Source of the DNA: UBA5072 sp963822145
GTDB lineage: Bacteria > Bacteroidota > Bacteroidia > Bacteroidales > UBA10428
Assembly (NCBI GenBank): GCA_963822145.1
Contig: CAWGGG010000003.1
Span: 62,001-126,000 of the forward strand
DNA: 64,000 nt
Direction: 5' to 3'
Below are positions 34,268-42,728 of this stretch, in pieces. How positions within the stretch are numbered: the first letter of the stretch is position 1; each line of letters starts with the position of its first letter. A program made the translations under genes and the position numbers. The notes under the pieces were generated by a model that ran no database searches, was not told the DNA's origin, and worked only from the letters and a program-made list of their open reading frames with translations.

Positions 34268-35722
34268 ATGAAAAACAATACTGAAAATATCGACCGGTAT
34301 TTTAAAACACGGTTTGAGCAGTTTGAGCAGGCACCGCCGGAAAAGGTCTGGGAAAGCATAGCCGTTCAACTGGGCCATAACCGGAAGAAGGGCATGATAA
34401 TGCTTATCTTCCGCATTGCAGCCGGAATGGCGCTGCTTGTATCACTGGGACTGGGTTATTATTTTATTTCACGTCCGGGTCAGCAGACGGGTCCGGCCAC
34501 ACTCGCAACAAACCACACTGACAGATCTCCCGCAGACACTGCAAAAAGCAGGCCCCGGGCCAGGAATATCAACAGCACTCCCGCATCAGTCAAAAAAGCC
34601 GTAAAATCCGACCGGCTTCAACCGGTGCGGAAAATCTACAAAGGTCCTGCCGTGCAGGAAGAGAATTATCCTGGTGATCAGCCCTCAGGTAAAGCATCCG
34701 AGGCAACGAACGGTCGCACCCGCAGTCAAAGTTTATACCGTGCCGGTGATCTAGCCATGATCTATCATCCTGAAGAACTGGGAACCATGCCGGTTAATCT
34801 GCCTGCTGCGCTAAACCGGAACACAGTTGCCCCTGACCGTGTTCTATCCGCTGAGGAAGCCCGTGCATTGCTGCTTTCCATCAATGAAACACCCATTGAT
34901 AAGGTCGATGCAAAACTGAACCGGTGGATGCTGGGCGGGGAAGTCGCCCCCCTTTATTCCTACCGCACCATAGCCTCGGATTACCTCGAATCTTCCATGA
35001 TCGACAACCTGAATGATGCTGAGAACGGTGTGATTGCCTATGCCGGAGGTGTTCGCGTGTCATATTCCGCAAACCACCGCCTCTCGGTGCAGTCGGGTTT
35101 ATACTACTCGCGTTACGGCCAGGAAAAAAACAACATTGAATCTTACAGTTATACCAATTCCGAAATTGCCGGCGAAATGGGTGCTCAGAATTATTTTATG
35201 GCCATTCCAAATTCTACCGGCGTAATTCAAAGCAACAGCACTGAAAATGTTATGGGCAGCAAGGGAATAACCGGGGGCGTCAGTGCGGATGCCGACCTTA
35301 GTTACTTCGCCAACCTCAACGGGATTAATTATGGTGATCTTGTACCGCTACCTGAAAGTGAGATTACCCTTGAACAATATTTCGACTACCTGGAATTACC
35401 CCTGACAGTGAAATATAAGATTATCGACCGCAAGTTTGATTTTAGCCTGTCAGGCGGACTCATCACCAATTTTCTGGTCAACAATATTGTGAACCTCGAA
35501 CACAACGGGGAGAAAAGAAGTTTCGGGAATACCGGAAACATCAGTGAGGTCAATTACCTGAGTTCACTGGGAATGGGTTTTGAATACCCCATCACTTCAG
35601 GATTGGCCTTCAGTATCGAACCCCGGTTCAGGTATTACCTGAATCCTATTGACAAATCTTCCCAGATCAACGTACATCCCTATTCGTTCGGATTCTTTGC
35701 CGGAATCAGCTATATATTTTAG
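34268..35722 (+). CDS. Candidate dual-membrane-spanning anti-sigma factor (Dma-like)
   Basis: 484 residues in four parts. Residues 1-41 are a charged cytoplasmic segment with FEQAPPEKVWESIAVQL, a motif seen at the start of Bacteroidota anti-sigma-like proteins. Residues about 43-67 are one membrane helix (MIMLIFRIAAGMALLVSLGL). Residues about 68-218 are a Pro/Ser/Arg-rich, probably disordered linker long enough to cross the periplasm. Residues about 219-484 are an outer-membrane barrel of the OmpA-like/PorT-like type (LGGEVAPLYSYRTIAS, RLSVQSGLYYSRYG, LELPLTVKYKI, FSLSGGLITNF, YSFGFFAGISYIF). To my knowledge, proteins of this design (Dma) are reported in Bacteroides as anti-sigma factors linking outer-membrane state to an ECF sigma. 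The sigma gene is 3 bases upstream. Homology to Dma is inferred from architecture only. Confidence 0.8.
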   Translation: MKNNTENIDRYFKTRFEQFEQAPPEKVWESIAVQLGHNRKKGMIMLIFRIAAGMALLVSLGLGYYFISRPGQQTGPATLATNHTDRSPADTAKSRPRARNINSTPASVKKAVKSDRLQPVRKIYKGPAVQEENYPGDQPSGKASEATNGRTRSQSLYRAGDLAMIYHPEELGTMPVNLPAALNRNTVAPDRVLSAEEARALLLSINETPIDKVDAKLNRWMLGGEVAPLYSYRTIASDYLESSMIDNLNDAENGVIAYAGGVRVSYSANHRLSVQSGLYYSRYGQEKNNIESYSYTNSEIAGEMGAQNYFMAIPNSTGVIQSNSTENVMGSKGITGGVSADADLSYFANLNGINYGDLVPLPESEITLEQYFDYLELPLTVKYKIIDRKFDFSLSGGLITNFLVNNIVNLEHNGEKRSFGNTGNISEVNYLSSLGMGFEYPITSGLAFSIEPRFRYYLNPIDKSSQINVHPYSFGFFAGISYIF

Positions 35723-35743
35723 GGACAAGGGACGAGGCACGGG
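35722..35743 (+). repeat. Short GGGAC-family repeat after the anti-sigma gene
   Basis: GGGACAAGGGACGAGGCACGGG begins at the last base of the stop codon. It is a three-unit copy of the heptamer family at 19.4 and 53.1 kb, in the same orientation relative to the preceding gene. Confidence 0.6.
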
Positions 35744-36208
35744 TTACCAGTCACCCGACTGCTTTCCGGAGATCTGATCAATCGTGAGTTTCAGGATAAC
35801 AATACGCGCCACGTAAGGTTCGTGGTAGAGGTTGTTGTCTTTTTTGCCATGTTGGGCCATGATCACATCAAGACCCCTTTTCTTTTCCTCGGCATCTGTA
35901 ATAATCTCCAGCATTCCGTAACCGATTACCGAGCGGTAGCGCGTGCTCCAGCTACACGATTGTTCATGCCTGAATACTTCAGCAGCATATTCGATCTCAA
36001 AGCAGACCCGTTTGTTCTTATCGATTAGTGCTATCTTTTTACCCACACGGGCTGTATGAAAAAATAATGCGCCTGCGGCAAATCCGTAATTCATAGGGAC
36101 AATATAGGGCAGATCACCATCCAGCAATCCGATCCTGCATATGGATGATTTTTCAAGAATTTCCCTGATGACGGCTTCGTCTGTAATTTCTTTGTCTTTC
36201 CTGCGCAT
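35744..36208 (-). CDS. Pyridoxamine 5'-phosphate oxidase-family FMN-binding protein
   Basis: 154 residues with the split-barrel fold of the NimA-like group: ICRIGLLDGDLPYIVPMNYGF near the N-terminus, LFFHTARVGKKIALIDKNKR, and STRYRSVIGYGMLEII. These flavoproteins often act as nitroreductase-like or unknown redox proteins. No nim resistance can be inferred. It is convergent with the anti-sigma-like gene and divergent from the lytic transglycosylase. Confidence 0.85.
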   Translation of the reverse strand: MRRKDKEITDEAVIREILEKSSICRIGLLDGDLPYIVPMNYGFAAGALFFHTARVGKKIALIDKNKRVCFEIEYAAEVFRHEQSCSWSTRYRSVIGYGMLEIITDAEEKKRGLDVIMAQHGKKDNNLYHEPYVARIVILKLTIDQISGKQSGDW

Positions 36209-36314
36209 GGTGTTTTGTATGATTCAGGCTCCAATGAAACGGGCATAAATGTAATACAAATGGACCATTGTTAAAATTGCTCCTGGCAAATAAAAATCTA
36301 AAATTCCTTTTAAC

Positions 36315-36322
36315 TAACTTTG
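36315..36322 (+). promoter_or_regulatory. -7 promoter element for the lytic transglycosylase gene
   Basis: TAACTTTG lies across the first codon of the longest open frame (36320), so transcription starts downstream of that codon and the real start is the ATG at 36371. Confidence 0.5.
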
Positions 36323-36370
36323 CGAAATTCCGTACAACCAGTATACAGTTTTAAAATTACGGAAAATATT

Positions 36371-37351
36371 ATGTTACAAGGTCATTATCCATCGTGGTTG
36401 CGTCCGGTTCTCTACTTTTCAGGGGCATTGCTGTTAGTGGGGATTTTATTGTCGGTACAGAGTTTTACAGGCACCGGCGAAAGCTATGCATTGTCTGAAC
36501 GGATGCCGTCCCTGAACACCTCATTCAATCTGCCTGATCAGCTTACTTTCGCCGGGGAACCAGTACCACTCAACAATTTCGATACACGTGAAAGTCTCGA
36601 TAAAGAAATGCTCGTCAATGGTTACTGGCATTCCCGGACCATCATGGTGCTCAAGAAATCCAAAAGGTATTTCGAAACAATCGAACCCATCCTGAAGAAA
36701 TATGGGGTGCCAGAGGATTTCAAATACCTGGCCATGGCCGAAAGCGGTTTTGAAAATGTCGTATCGCCCGCAAAGGCTGCCGGTGTTTGGCAACTGCTTG
36801 AAAGTACGGCCGAGGAATACGGGCTGGAGGTAAACAATGAGGTGGATGAACGCTACAACCTGGAAAAATCTACTGAAGCAGCCTGCAAATATCTGATGGA
36901 ATCGTACAACCTGTTTGGCAGCTGGACCATGGCTGCAGCTACTTACAATGCAGGTCGCAAGGGACTGGAAGCCCAGATAGACAAACAAAAGACCAGCAAT
37001 TATTATGACCTGCTGCTGAATGACGAAACAGCACGGTATGTGTTCCGTTTGATCGCCCATAAACTCATTACCGAAAATCCTGCCGCTTATGGCTTTCACC
37101 TGGAAGACGAGGACTATTATCCGTTGATCGCGGTACACGAGGTGACCATTGATTCGGCGATCCCGAATATTGCGGATTTTGCACTGCAGCATGCGACGAA
37201 CTATAAGATCATCAAGCAGTTCAATCCCTGGCTCCGTCAGAATTATCTACCCGACTCGCCTGTAAAAGTTTACCAAATCAGGATCCCTGAATCCGGCGAA
37301 CGTGAAATCGAACAAGAAATTGGCAAAGCAGCATTCAAACAAGGCCCTTGA
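36371..37351 (+). CDS. Lytic transglycosylase (SLT family)
   Basis: 326 residues from the ATG at 36371, with one N-terminal membrane or signal segment (LRPVLYFSGALLLVGILLSV). The SLT domain contains the catalytic glutamate at residue 124 (FKYLAMAESGFEN), then SPAKAAGVWQLLESTAEEYGL and TMAAATYNAGRKGLE. It cleaves peptidoglycan glycan strands with formation of a 1,6-anhydro end. No LysM domain is seen, unlike MltD. Its last 50 bases overlap the uvrA start. Confidence 0.9.
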   Translation: MLQGHYPSWLRPVLYFSGALLLVGILLSVQSFTGTGESYALSERMPSLNTSFNLPDQLTFAGEPVPLNNFDTRESLDKEMLVNGYWHSRTIMVLKKSKRYFETIEPILKKYGVPEDFKYLAMAESGFENVVSPAKAAGVWQLLESTAEEYGLEVNNEVDERYNLEKSTEAACKYLMESYNLFGSWTMAAATYNAGRKGLEAQIDKQKTSNYYDLLLNDETARYVFRLIAHKLITENPAAYGFHLEDEDYYPLIAVHEVTIDSAIPNIADFALQHATNYKIIKQFNPWLRQNYLPDSPVKVYQIRIPESGEREIEQEIGKAAFKQGP

Positions 37352-40169
37352 AACAGGCGAAGTCAATGTGTTCGGTGCGAGGGTGCACAACCTGAAGAAC
37401 ATCGATGTTACAATACCCCGAAACCAGCTTACGGTAATTACAGGCCTGAGCGGAAGCGGGAAATCATCCCTCGCCTTTGATACAATTTACGCCGAGGGCC
37501 AGCGCCGGTACATGGAAACGCTGTCGGCATACGCCCGACAATTCCTGGGCAATATGGAACGACCGGATGTGGATAAAATTACCGGACTGAGTCCTGTAAT
37601 AGCCATTGAACAAAAGACCACCGGAAAGAACCCCAGATCTACCGTGGGGACAATTACTGAGATCTATGATTTTCTCAGATTGTTATACGCCCGTGCCGGC
37701 ATAGCCTATTCCTACAACACCCGCGAGCCTATGGTGAAATACACCGATGAGCAGATCATCAGTCTGATCATCGAACGTTATGAAAATCAAAAGGTTCACC
37801 TCCTGGCACCCTTAATTAAAGGTCGAAAAGGGCATTATAAGGAAATTTTTGAACAGATTCGGAGGAAAGGCTTTCTCCATGCAAGGGTGGACGGGGAGTT
37901 GCTGGAGGTTAGGCACGGCATGAAGCTTGACCGTTATAAAACACATTATATTGAAATCGTTATCGATAAAATGCAGGTTAGCCCGGCCGACCGGGACCGT
38001 CTGAAAAGCTCAGTGGCCCTTGCCATGCAGCACGGTAAGGGGATCATGATGGTGCTGGACCATGAAAAAAAAGCACCCCGGTTCTTCAGCAGACAACTGA
38101 TGTGTCCCACTACCGGGATCTCTTACAACGAACCTGCCCCGCATACCTTTTCATTCAATTCACCGCAGGGGGCTTGCACCCGTTGTAACGGCCTGGGCAC
38201 GATCAACCAGATTGACATCAACAAAATTATTCCGAACCCTGACCTGAGTATCCGGAAAGGGGGTATACAACCTCTGGGGCCGTACCGTAATGCTTTGATT
38301 TTCTGGCAGCTAGAAGCCATAGCCAACAAATACCGGTTTACCCTCAGCACCCCCATCAGGGACATTCCCGAAGATGGTTTGAATGTAATACTTTACGGGG
38401 CAGAGGAAACCTTTAAACTGGAAAACACACCGCTTGGATTTTCCACCAACTATTTCCTGAGTTTCGAAGGGGTGATCAATTTTGTGGCCGGTCATGTGAA
38501 CAGTTCCGGTCAGAAAGAAGATGAGAAATGGACCGAGCAGTACATACAGAAAATTGTTTGTCCCGACTGCCAGGGAGCACGCCTGAAGAAAGAATCACTG
38601 CATTTCCTGATCCATGATAAAAATATTGCACAACTTTCTTCCATGGACATCTCGGAACTCAGCATCTGGCTTACAGCAGTCACGGGATTCCTCAATACCC
38701 GTCAACAGGCCATTGCCGGTGAGATTCTGAAGGAATTGAAAAGTCGCATCGGATTCCTGCTTGACGTAGGACTGGATTATTTGTCCCTGAACCGCAGTGC
38801 CGGAAGCTTATCCGGAGGTGAAAGCCAGCGGATCCGGCTGGCCACCCAGATCGGTTCCCAGCTGGTTAATGTACTTTACATTCTGGATGAACCGAGTATC
38901 GGGTTGCACCAGCGGGATAATCAACGGTTGATCGGATCGCTCAAAGAACTTCGTGATGCAGGCAATTCTGTCATTGTTGTGGAACACGACCGTCAGATGA
39001 TCATGAGCGCGGACTACGTGGTTGATCTTGGACCCTATGCCGGAAGGCACGGTGGTGAGATCTGTATCACCGGAAAACCCGCTGATATTCTCAACGGTTG
39101 CTCACTTACCGCGCAGTATCTCAATCACCAGAAGGTAATAGCCCTGCCGCTGAAACGACGTGAAGGGAGCGGAAAAACGCTTTTGCTGCTCGGAGCCACG
39201 GGCAACAACCTCAAGAACGTGGATATTTCATTTCCATTGGGCAAGTTTATTTGTATAACCGGGGTTTCAGGAAGCGGAAAATCATCAGCCATTTACGACA
39301 CCCTCTATCCTGTGCTGAGCCGGCATTTCTACCGTTCCTCCCTGAATCCCCTGCCCTATAAGTCCATCGAAGGCCTGGATCATATCGACAAGGTTATTGA
39401 GGTCGACCAGTCCCCCCTGGGACGAACTCCACGTTCCAATCCCGCTACCTATACCGGCGTTTTCTCAGATATCAGGAAACTTTTTGAACAAACCCGGGAG
39501 TCAAAAATCAGGGGCTACAAAGCCGGACGCTTCTCATTCAATGTCAGGGGCGGACGCTGCGAAAACTGTCAGGGGGCCGGCCTGCAGGCAATCGAAATGA
39601 ATTTCCTTCCTGATGTTTATGTGCATTGCAATGAATGCAACGGCAGGCGCTACAACCGGGAAACCCTCGAAGTTCGCTACAAAGGCAAAAATATCAGTGA
39701 TGTGCTCGATATGACCATCAGCCAGGCAGTCGAATTCTTTGAAAATATCCCGGTTATCCGGCATAAGCTGATCACCCTCAACCAGGTCGGCCTTGGGTAT
39801 ATAACACTCGGCCAGCCCTCCACTACGCTATCGGGGGGTGAATCCCAGCGGATCAAACTGGCCGCAGAGCTTTCAAAAAAAGACACCGGAAAGACCCTTT
39901 ACATTCTTGATGAACCCACCACCGGCCTCCACTTCGAAGATGTAAGGGTTTTACTTGAAGTCCTGAACAGGCTGGTCGACAAAGGCAATACTGTTATTGT
40001 CATTGAACATAACCTGGATGTCATTAAAGTGGCCGATCATGTTATAGATATGGGACCGGAAGGCGGAGTCAGGGGTGGTGAAATTCTCTGCACAGGAACA
40101 CCGGAAGAAATTGTGAAAGTCCCCCGGAGCTATACCGGGGAGTTTCTGAAGGAGGAGCTGAAAAGGTGA
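37302..40169 (+). CDS. uvrA: Excinuclease ABC subunit A
   Basis: 955 residues, normal length. GTG at 37302 (TTG at 37320 is an alternative) lies inside the end of the preceding gene. Two ABC modules are present: Walker A ITGLSGSGKSSLAFDT near residue 48 and ITGVSGSGKSSAIYDT in the C-terminal half; signatures LSGGESQRIRLATQIG and LSGGESQRIKLAAELS. Zinc-binding sequences include CPTTG with CTRCNG, and CENCQGAG with CNECNGRRY. It recognises bulky DNA lesions in nucleotide excision repair and loads UvrB. It ends in a TGA that is also the first bases of a long repeat array. Confidence 0.96.
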   Translation: MKSNKKLAKQHSNKALETGEVNVFGARVHNLKNIDVTIPRNQLTVITGLSGSGKSSLAFDTIYAEGQRRYMETLSAYARQFLGNMERPDVDKITGLSPVIAIEQKTTGKNPRSTVGTITEIYDFLRLLYARAGIAYSYNTREPMVKYTDEQIISLIIERYENQKVHLLAPLIKGRKGHYKEIFEQIRRKGFLHARVDGELLEVRHGMKLDRYKTHYIEIVIDKMQVSPADRDRLKSSVALAMQHGKGIMMVLDHEKKAPRFFSRQLMCPTTGISYNEPAPHTFSFNSPQGACTRCNGLGTINQIDINKIIPNPDLSIRKGGIQPLGPYRNALIFWQLEAIANKYRFTLSTPIRDIPEDGLNVILYGAEETFKLENTPLGFSTNYFLSFEGVINFVAGHVNSSGQKEDEKWTEQYIQKIVCPDCQGARLKKESLHFLIHDKNIAQLSSMDISELSIWLTAVTGFLNTRQQAIAGEILKELKSRIGFLLDVGLDYLSLNRSAGSLSGGESQRIRLATQIGSQLVNVLYILDEPSIGLHQRDNQRLIGSLKELRDAGNSVIVVEHDRQMIMSADYVVDLGPYAGRHGGEICITGKPADILNGCSLTAQYLNHQKVIALPLKRREGSGKTLLLLGATGNNLKNVDISFPLGKFICITGVSGSGKSSAIYDTLYPVLSRHFYRSSLNPLPYKSIEGLDHIDKVIEVDQSPLGRTPRSNPATYTGVFSDIRKLFEQTRESKIRGYKAGRFSFNVRGGRCENCQGAGLQAIEMNFLPDVYVHCNECNGRRYNRETLEVRYKGKNISDVLDMTISQAVEFFENIPVIRHKLITLNQVGLGYITLGQPSTTLSGGESQRIKLAAELSKKDTGKTLYILDEPTTGLHFEDVRVLLEVLNRLVDKGNTVIVIEHNLDVIKVADHVIDMGPEGGVRGGEILCTGTPEEIVKVPRSYTGEFLKEELKR

Positions 40170-40446
40170 ATGTGCAAATGTGCCAATGTGCTAATGTGCA
40201 AATGTGCCAATGTGCTAATGTGCCAATGTGCTAATGTGCTAATGTGCCAATGTGCTAATGTGCCAATGTGCTAATTTGCAAATGTGCCAATGTGCTAATG
40301 TGCTAATGTGCAAATGTGTAAGACCGCACGACCGCACGACTGCACGACTGCATGACTGCATGACTGCATGACTCCAAAACAACCACAACCACCACAACCA
40401 CCACAACCATCACAACCATCACAACCATCACAACCACCACAACCTG
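40169..40446. repeat. Composite tandem repeat: A, B and C modules
   Basis: Module A (40169-40320): 19 units of 8 bases, AATGTGCN with N varying. Module B (40321-40373): units close to GCACGACT and GCATGACT. Module C (40375-40446): 9-base units close to CACAACCAC/CACAACCAT. It begins at the last base of the uvrA stop codon. The whole array is found inverted and in reverse module order at 62.35 kb. No coding sequence or spacers are present. Confidence 0.95.
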
Positions 40447-40542
40447 CAAAATAATCCCCAAATTTCGTAATTTTACCCGTTATAACAGAACCATAGCCGT
40501 TTGTTATCGTATAGGTATTAGATTTTCAATCAATTCAAGTGT

Positions 40543-41253
40543 ATGACCCACGGAGAGGAAAAAATCATAGATGCTTTCAAGAAAAAGGACTGGCAGGAAA
40601 TACAGTCAGCCGACAGCTGGAACATATTCAAAATCATGTCTGAGTTTGTGGAAGGTTATGAAAAACTTGCCCGGATTGGTCCCTGTGTTTCTATATTTGG
40701 TTCCGCGCGTACAGAGCCCGGAACGAAATTTTACAAACTGGCCGAAGAAATAGCATTCCAGCTCACCCAATATGGGTATGGCGTGATTACCGGAGGTGGT
40801 CCAGGTATCATGGAGGCTGCCAACCTGGGTGCCAAAAGAGGAAAAGGCCGGTCCGTCGGCATTAATATCGATCTGCCCTGGGAACAGGAACCCAATTTAT
40901 TCATCGATTCCGACAAACTGATCACCTTTGATCATTTTTTTGTCAGGAAGGTCATGTTCATTAAATATGCGCAAGGATTTATCGTACTGCCCGGGGGATT
41001 CGGAACATTTGACGAACTGTTCGAGGCGCTCACGCTGATCCAGACGGAAAAAATCGGAAGATTTCCCATCGTACTGGTAGGGGTTGAATATTGGGAAGGA
41101 CTGGTTAGATGGGTAAAAGAAGTGATGCTCAATGAGCAGAAGAATATCAGCACAGATGATATGGACCTTTTTATTGTGGTGGATACTGCTGAGGAAGCGG
41201 TAAAACATATCAATGATTTCTACACCAAGTACTTACTGAGTCCAAATTTCTGA
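40543..41253 (+). CDS. LOG family protein (TIGR00730)
   Basis: 236 residues, Rossmann fold. Signatures VSIFGSARTEPGTKFYKLAE, GVITGGGPGIMEAANLGAKR and VLPGGFGTFDELFEALTLIQT. LOG proteins cleave nucleoside monophosphates such as cytokinin riboside 5'-phosphates to base plus ribose phosphate, although many bacterial members act on other nucleotides. It is preceded by 95 bases of non-repeat leader after the repeat array. Confidence 0.92.
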   Translation: MTHGEEKIIDAFKKKDWQEIQSADSWNIFKIMSEFVEGYEKLARIGPCVSIFGSARTEPGTKFYKLAEEIAFQLTQYGYGVITGGGPGIMEAANLGAKRGKGRSVGINIDLPWEQEPNLFIDSDKLITFDHFFVRKVMFIKYAQGFIVLPGGFGTFDELFEALTLIQTEKIGRFPIVLVGVEYWEGLVRWVKEVMLNEQKNISTDDMDLFIVVDTAEEAVKHINDFYTKYLLSPNF

Positions 41254-41369
41254 TACTTTCACGTATGAAGCAGTCTTACAGGAAGGTACGACTTGTCGAT
41301 ATGTTTATAACTTAGTTGGTTTTCAATGCAGGATTTCATATTTTTAATATTCCAATAATATCCGAGTGC

Positions 41370-42728
41370 ATGGTTAAACTTGTGATTACTTTGATGCATT
41401 TGCTGGTTGTTCTGGCTTTACAGATATTTCCGGGCAATGTATCGGTAAAGGTGGATGTCCCGAAGGAGGTCCAGGCAGGTTCGGAGTTTGATGTTACTGT
41501 AACATTAAACAAAGGAGACCTTGACGGTTTTTCCCGTTTTCAGCAAACCATACCGGTCGGACTTACCGCCAGATCAGGTTCATCTTCAGATGCGGATTTT
41601 ACCTTCAGCGACAAACGGGTCAGACTCATCTGGCTGAGGATTCCGAAAAACGAAGCCATCACTGTGACTTATCATGTCAAAGTTGATGAACGCCTTAAAG
41701 GCACCTTCAGGCTTGACGGCAAGTTCTCTTACATTGAAAACAATGAGCGGAAATCAGTGGATATTGATCCGGTTGCCATCACCATATTACCTTCTGCTGC
41801 AATTGATCCCGCACTCATTGTTGACATCAACGATTTCGAAAAGCTGACCATCCCCTATCCGGGACCTGCACCTGCAGAAGTTGCTGCCATTGCCTGTATC
41901 AGGCAAAAACCCTATGCCGGTCCCCAGGGCGATTATATCGTCAATATCCTGGTAAGCAAGGAATCGACCCGCCGTTTTGCCAAAATTGAAGAAGATGTGC
42001 CCGAAGGTTTCACTGCAGTTGCCCTTGATACCAGGGATGCCATTTTCACGTTCAAGGAACAGAAGGTTAAATTCCTATGGATGAACCTGCCCCTGGAACC
42101 TTATTTTACGGTTTCATACAGACTTATACCAAAAAACCAGATAAAACTTGCCGCACCTGCTATTGCAGGCGCTTTTTCATACCTGGTGGATGATAAAACC
42201 GTGAGTGTGGCCATTGTTGAAAGAGACCTGAATCTTGCCAATATTGCCAATGAAGATGTGAAGGCCCTGGTAGCCATGGCCCTTGCAGAACCTGAACCTG
42301 CACTTGCCCAGACAAATTCAGGGGAGCCCGAAAAAGTCATAACCCAATCCCCTGTACAACAGGCACCACCAAAACCAAATCAGGCAGAAACTTCTGATAA
42401 GACAAGTTTAACGCAGACTTCACAGGTGCTAACCCCAGAACAGGGCGTATATTACAGGATTCAGCTGGCCGCCGGACACAAACAAGTGAATATTGAACAG
42501 TATTTCAAGAAACTCAAACTGGATAAGGTCATCGTAAAGGAAGTGCATGACGGATGGCAGAAGTATTCAGTAGGTTCTTTCGGCTTATACAAGGAAGCCC
42601 GGGATTACCGGGTGCACATCTGGAATACCACACCGGTAAAAGATGCTTTTATTACCGCTTATAACAGCGGAACCCGCATCACAGTGCAGGAAGCCCTAAT
42701 GATTACCGAACAAAAATGGTACCGATGA
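41370..42728 (+). CDS. Envelope protein with C-terminal SPOR-like domain
   Basis: 452 residues from the ATG at 41370 (MVKLVITLMHLLVVLALQIF signal). The N-terminal two-thirds carry two similar beta-sandwich segments (VKVDVPKEVQAGSEFDVTVT, and again ISVKVDVP-like strands in the second copy; KIEEDVPEGFTAVALDTRDA). A Pro/Gln/Thr-rich linker (about 345-375) leads to a C-terminal segment GVYYRIQLAAGHKQVNIEQY followed by KYSVGSFGLYKEARDYR, which fits a SPOR-type peptidoglycan-binding fold. It overlaps the next gene by an ATGA stop/start, so the two are translated together. The function is unknown. Confidence 0.7.
   Translation: MVKLVITLMHLLVVLALQIFPGNVSVKVDVPKEVQAGSEFDVTVTLNKGDLDGFSRFQQTIPVGLTARSGSSSDADFTFSDKRVRLIWLRIPKNEAITVTYHVKVDERLKGTFRLDGKFSYIENNERKSVDIDPVAITILPSAAIDPALIVDINDFEKLTIPYPGPAPAEVAAIACIRQKPYAGPQGDYIVNILVSKESTRRFAKIEEDVPEGFTAVALDTRDAIFTFKEQKVKFLWMNLPLEPYFTVSYRLIPKNQIKLAAPAIAGAFSYLVDDKTVSVAIVERDLNLANIANEDVKALVAMALAEPEPALAQTNSGEPEKVITQSPVQQAPPKPNQAETSDKTSLTQTSQVLTPEQGVYYRIQLAAGHKQVNIEQYFKKLKLDKVIVKEVHDGWQKYSVGSFGLYKEARDYRVHIWNTTPVKDAFITAYNSGTRITVQEALMITEQKWYR

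Noticed and set aside
35744..36208. Nitroimidazole-resistance (nim) gene.
   Set aside because: Only general NimA-like fold similarity is visible; such flavoproteins are common and resistance cannot be claimed.
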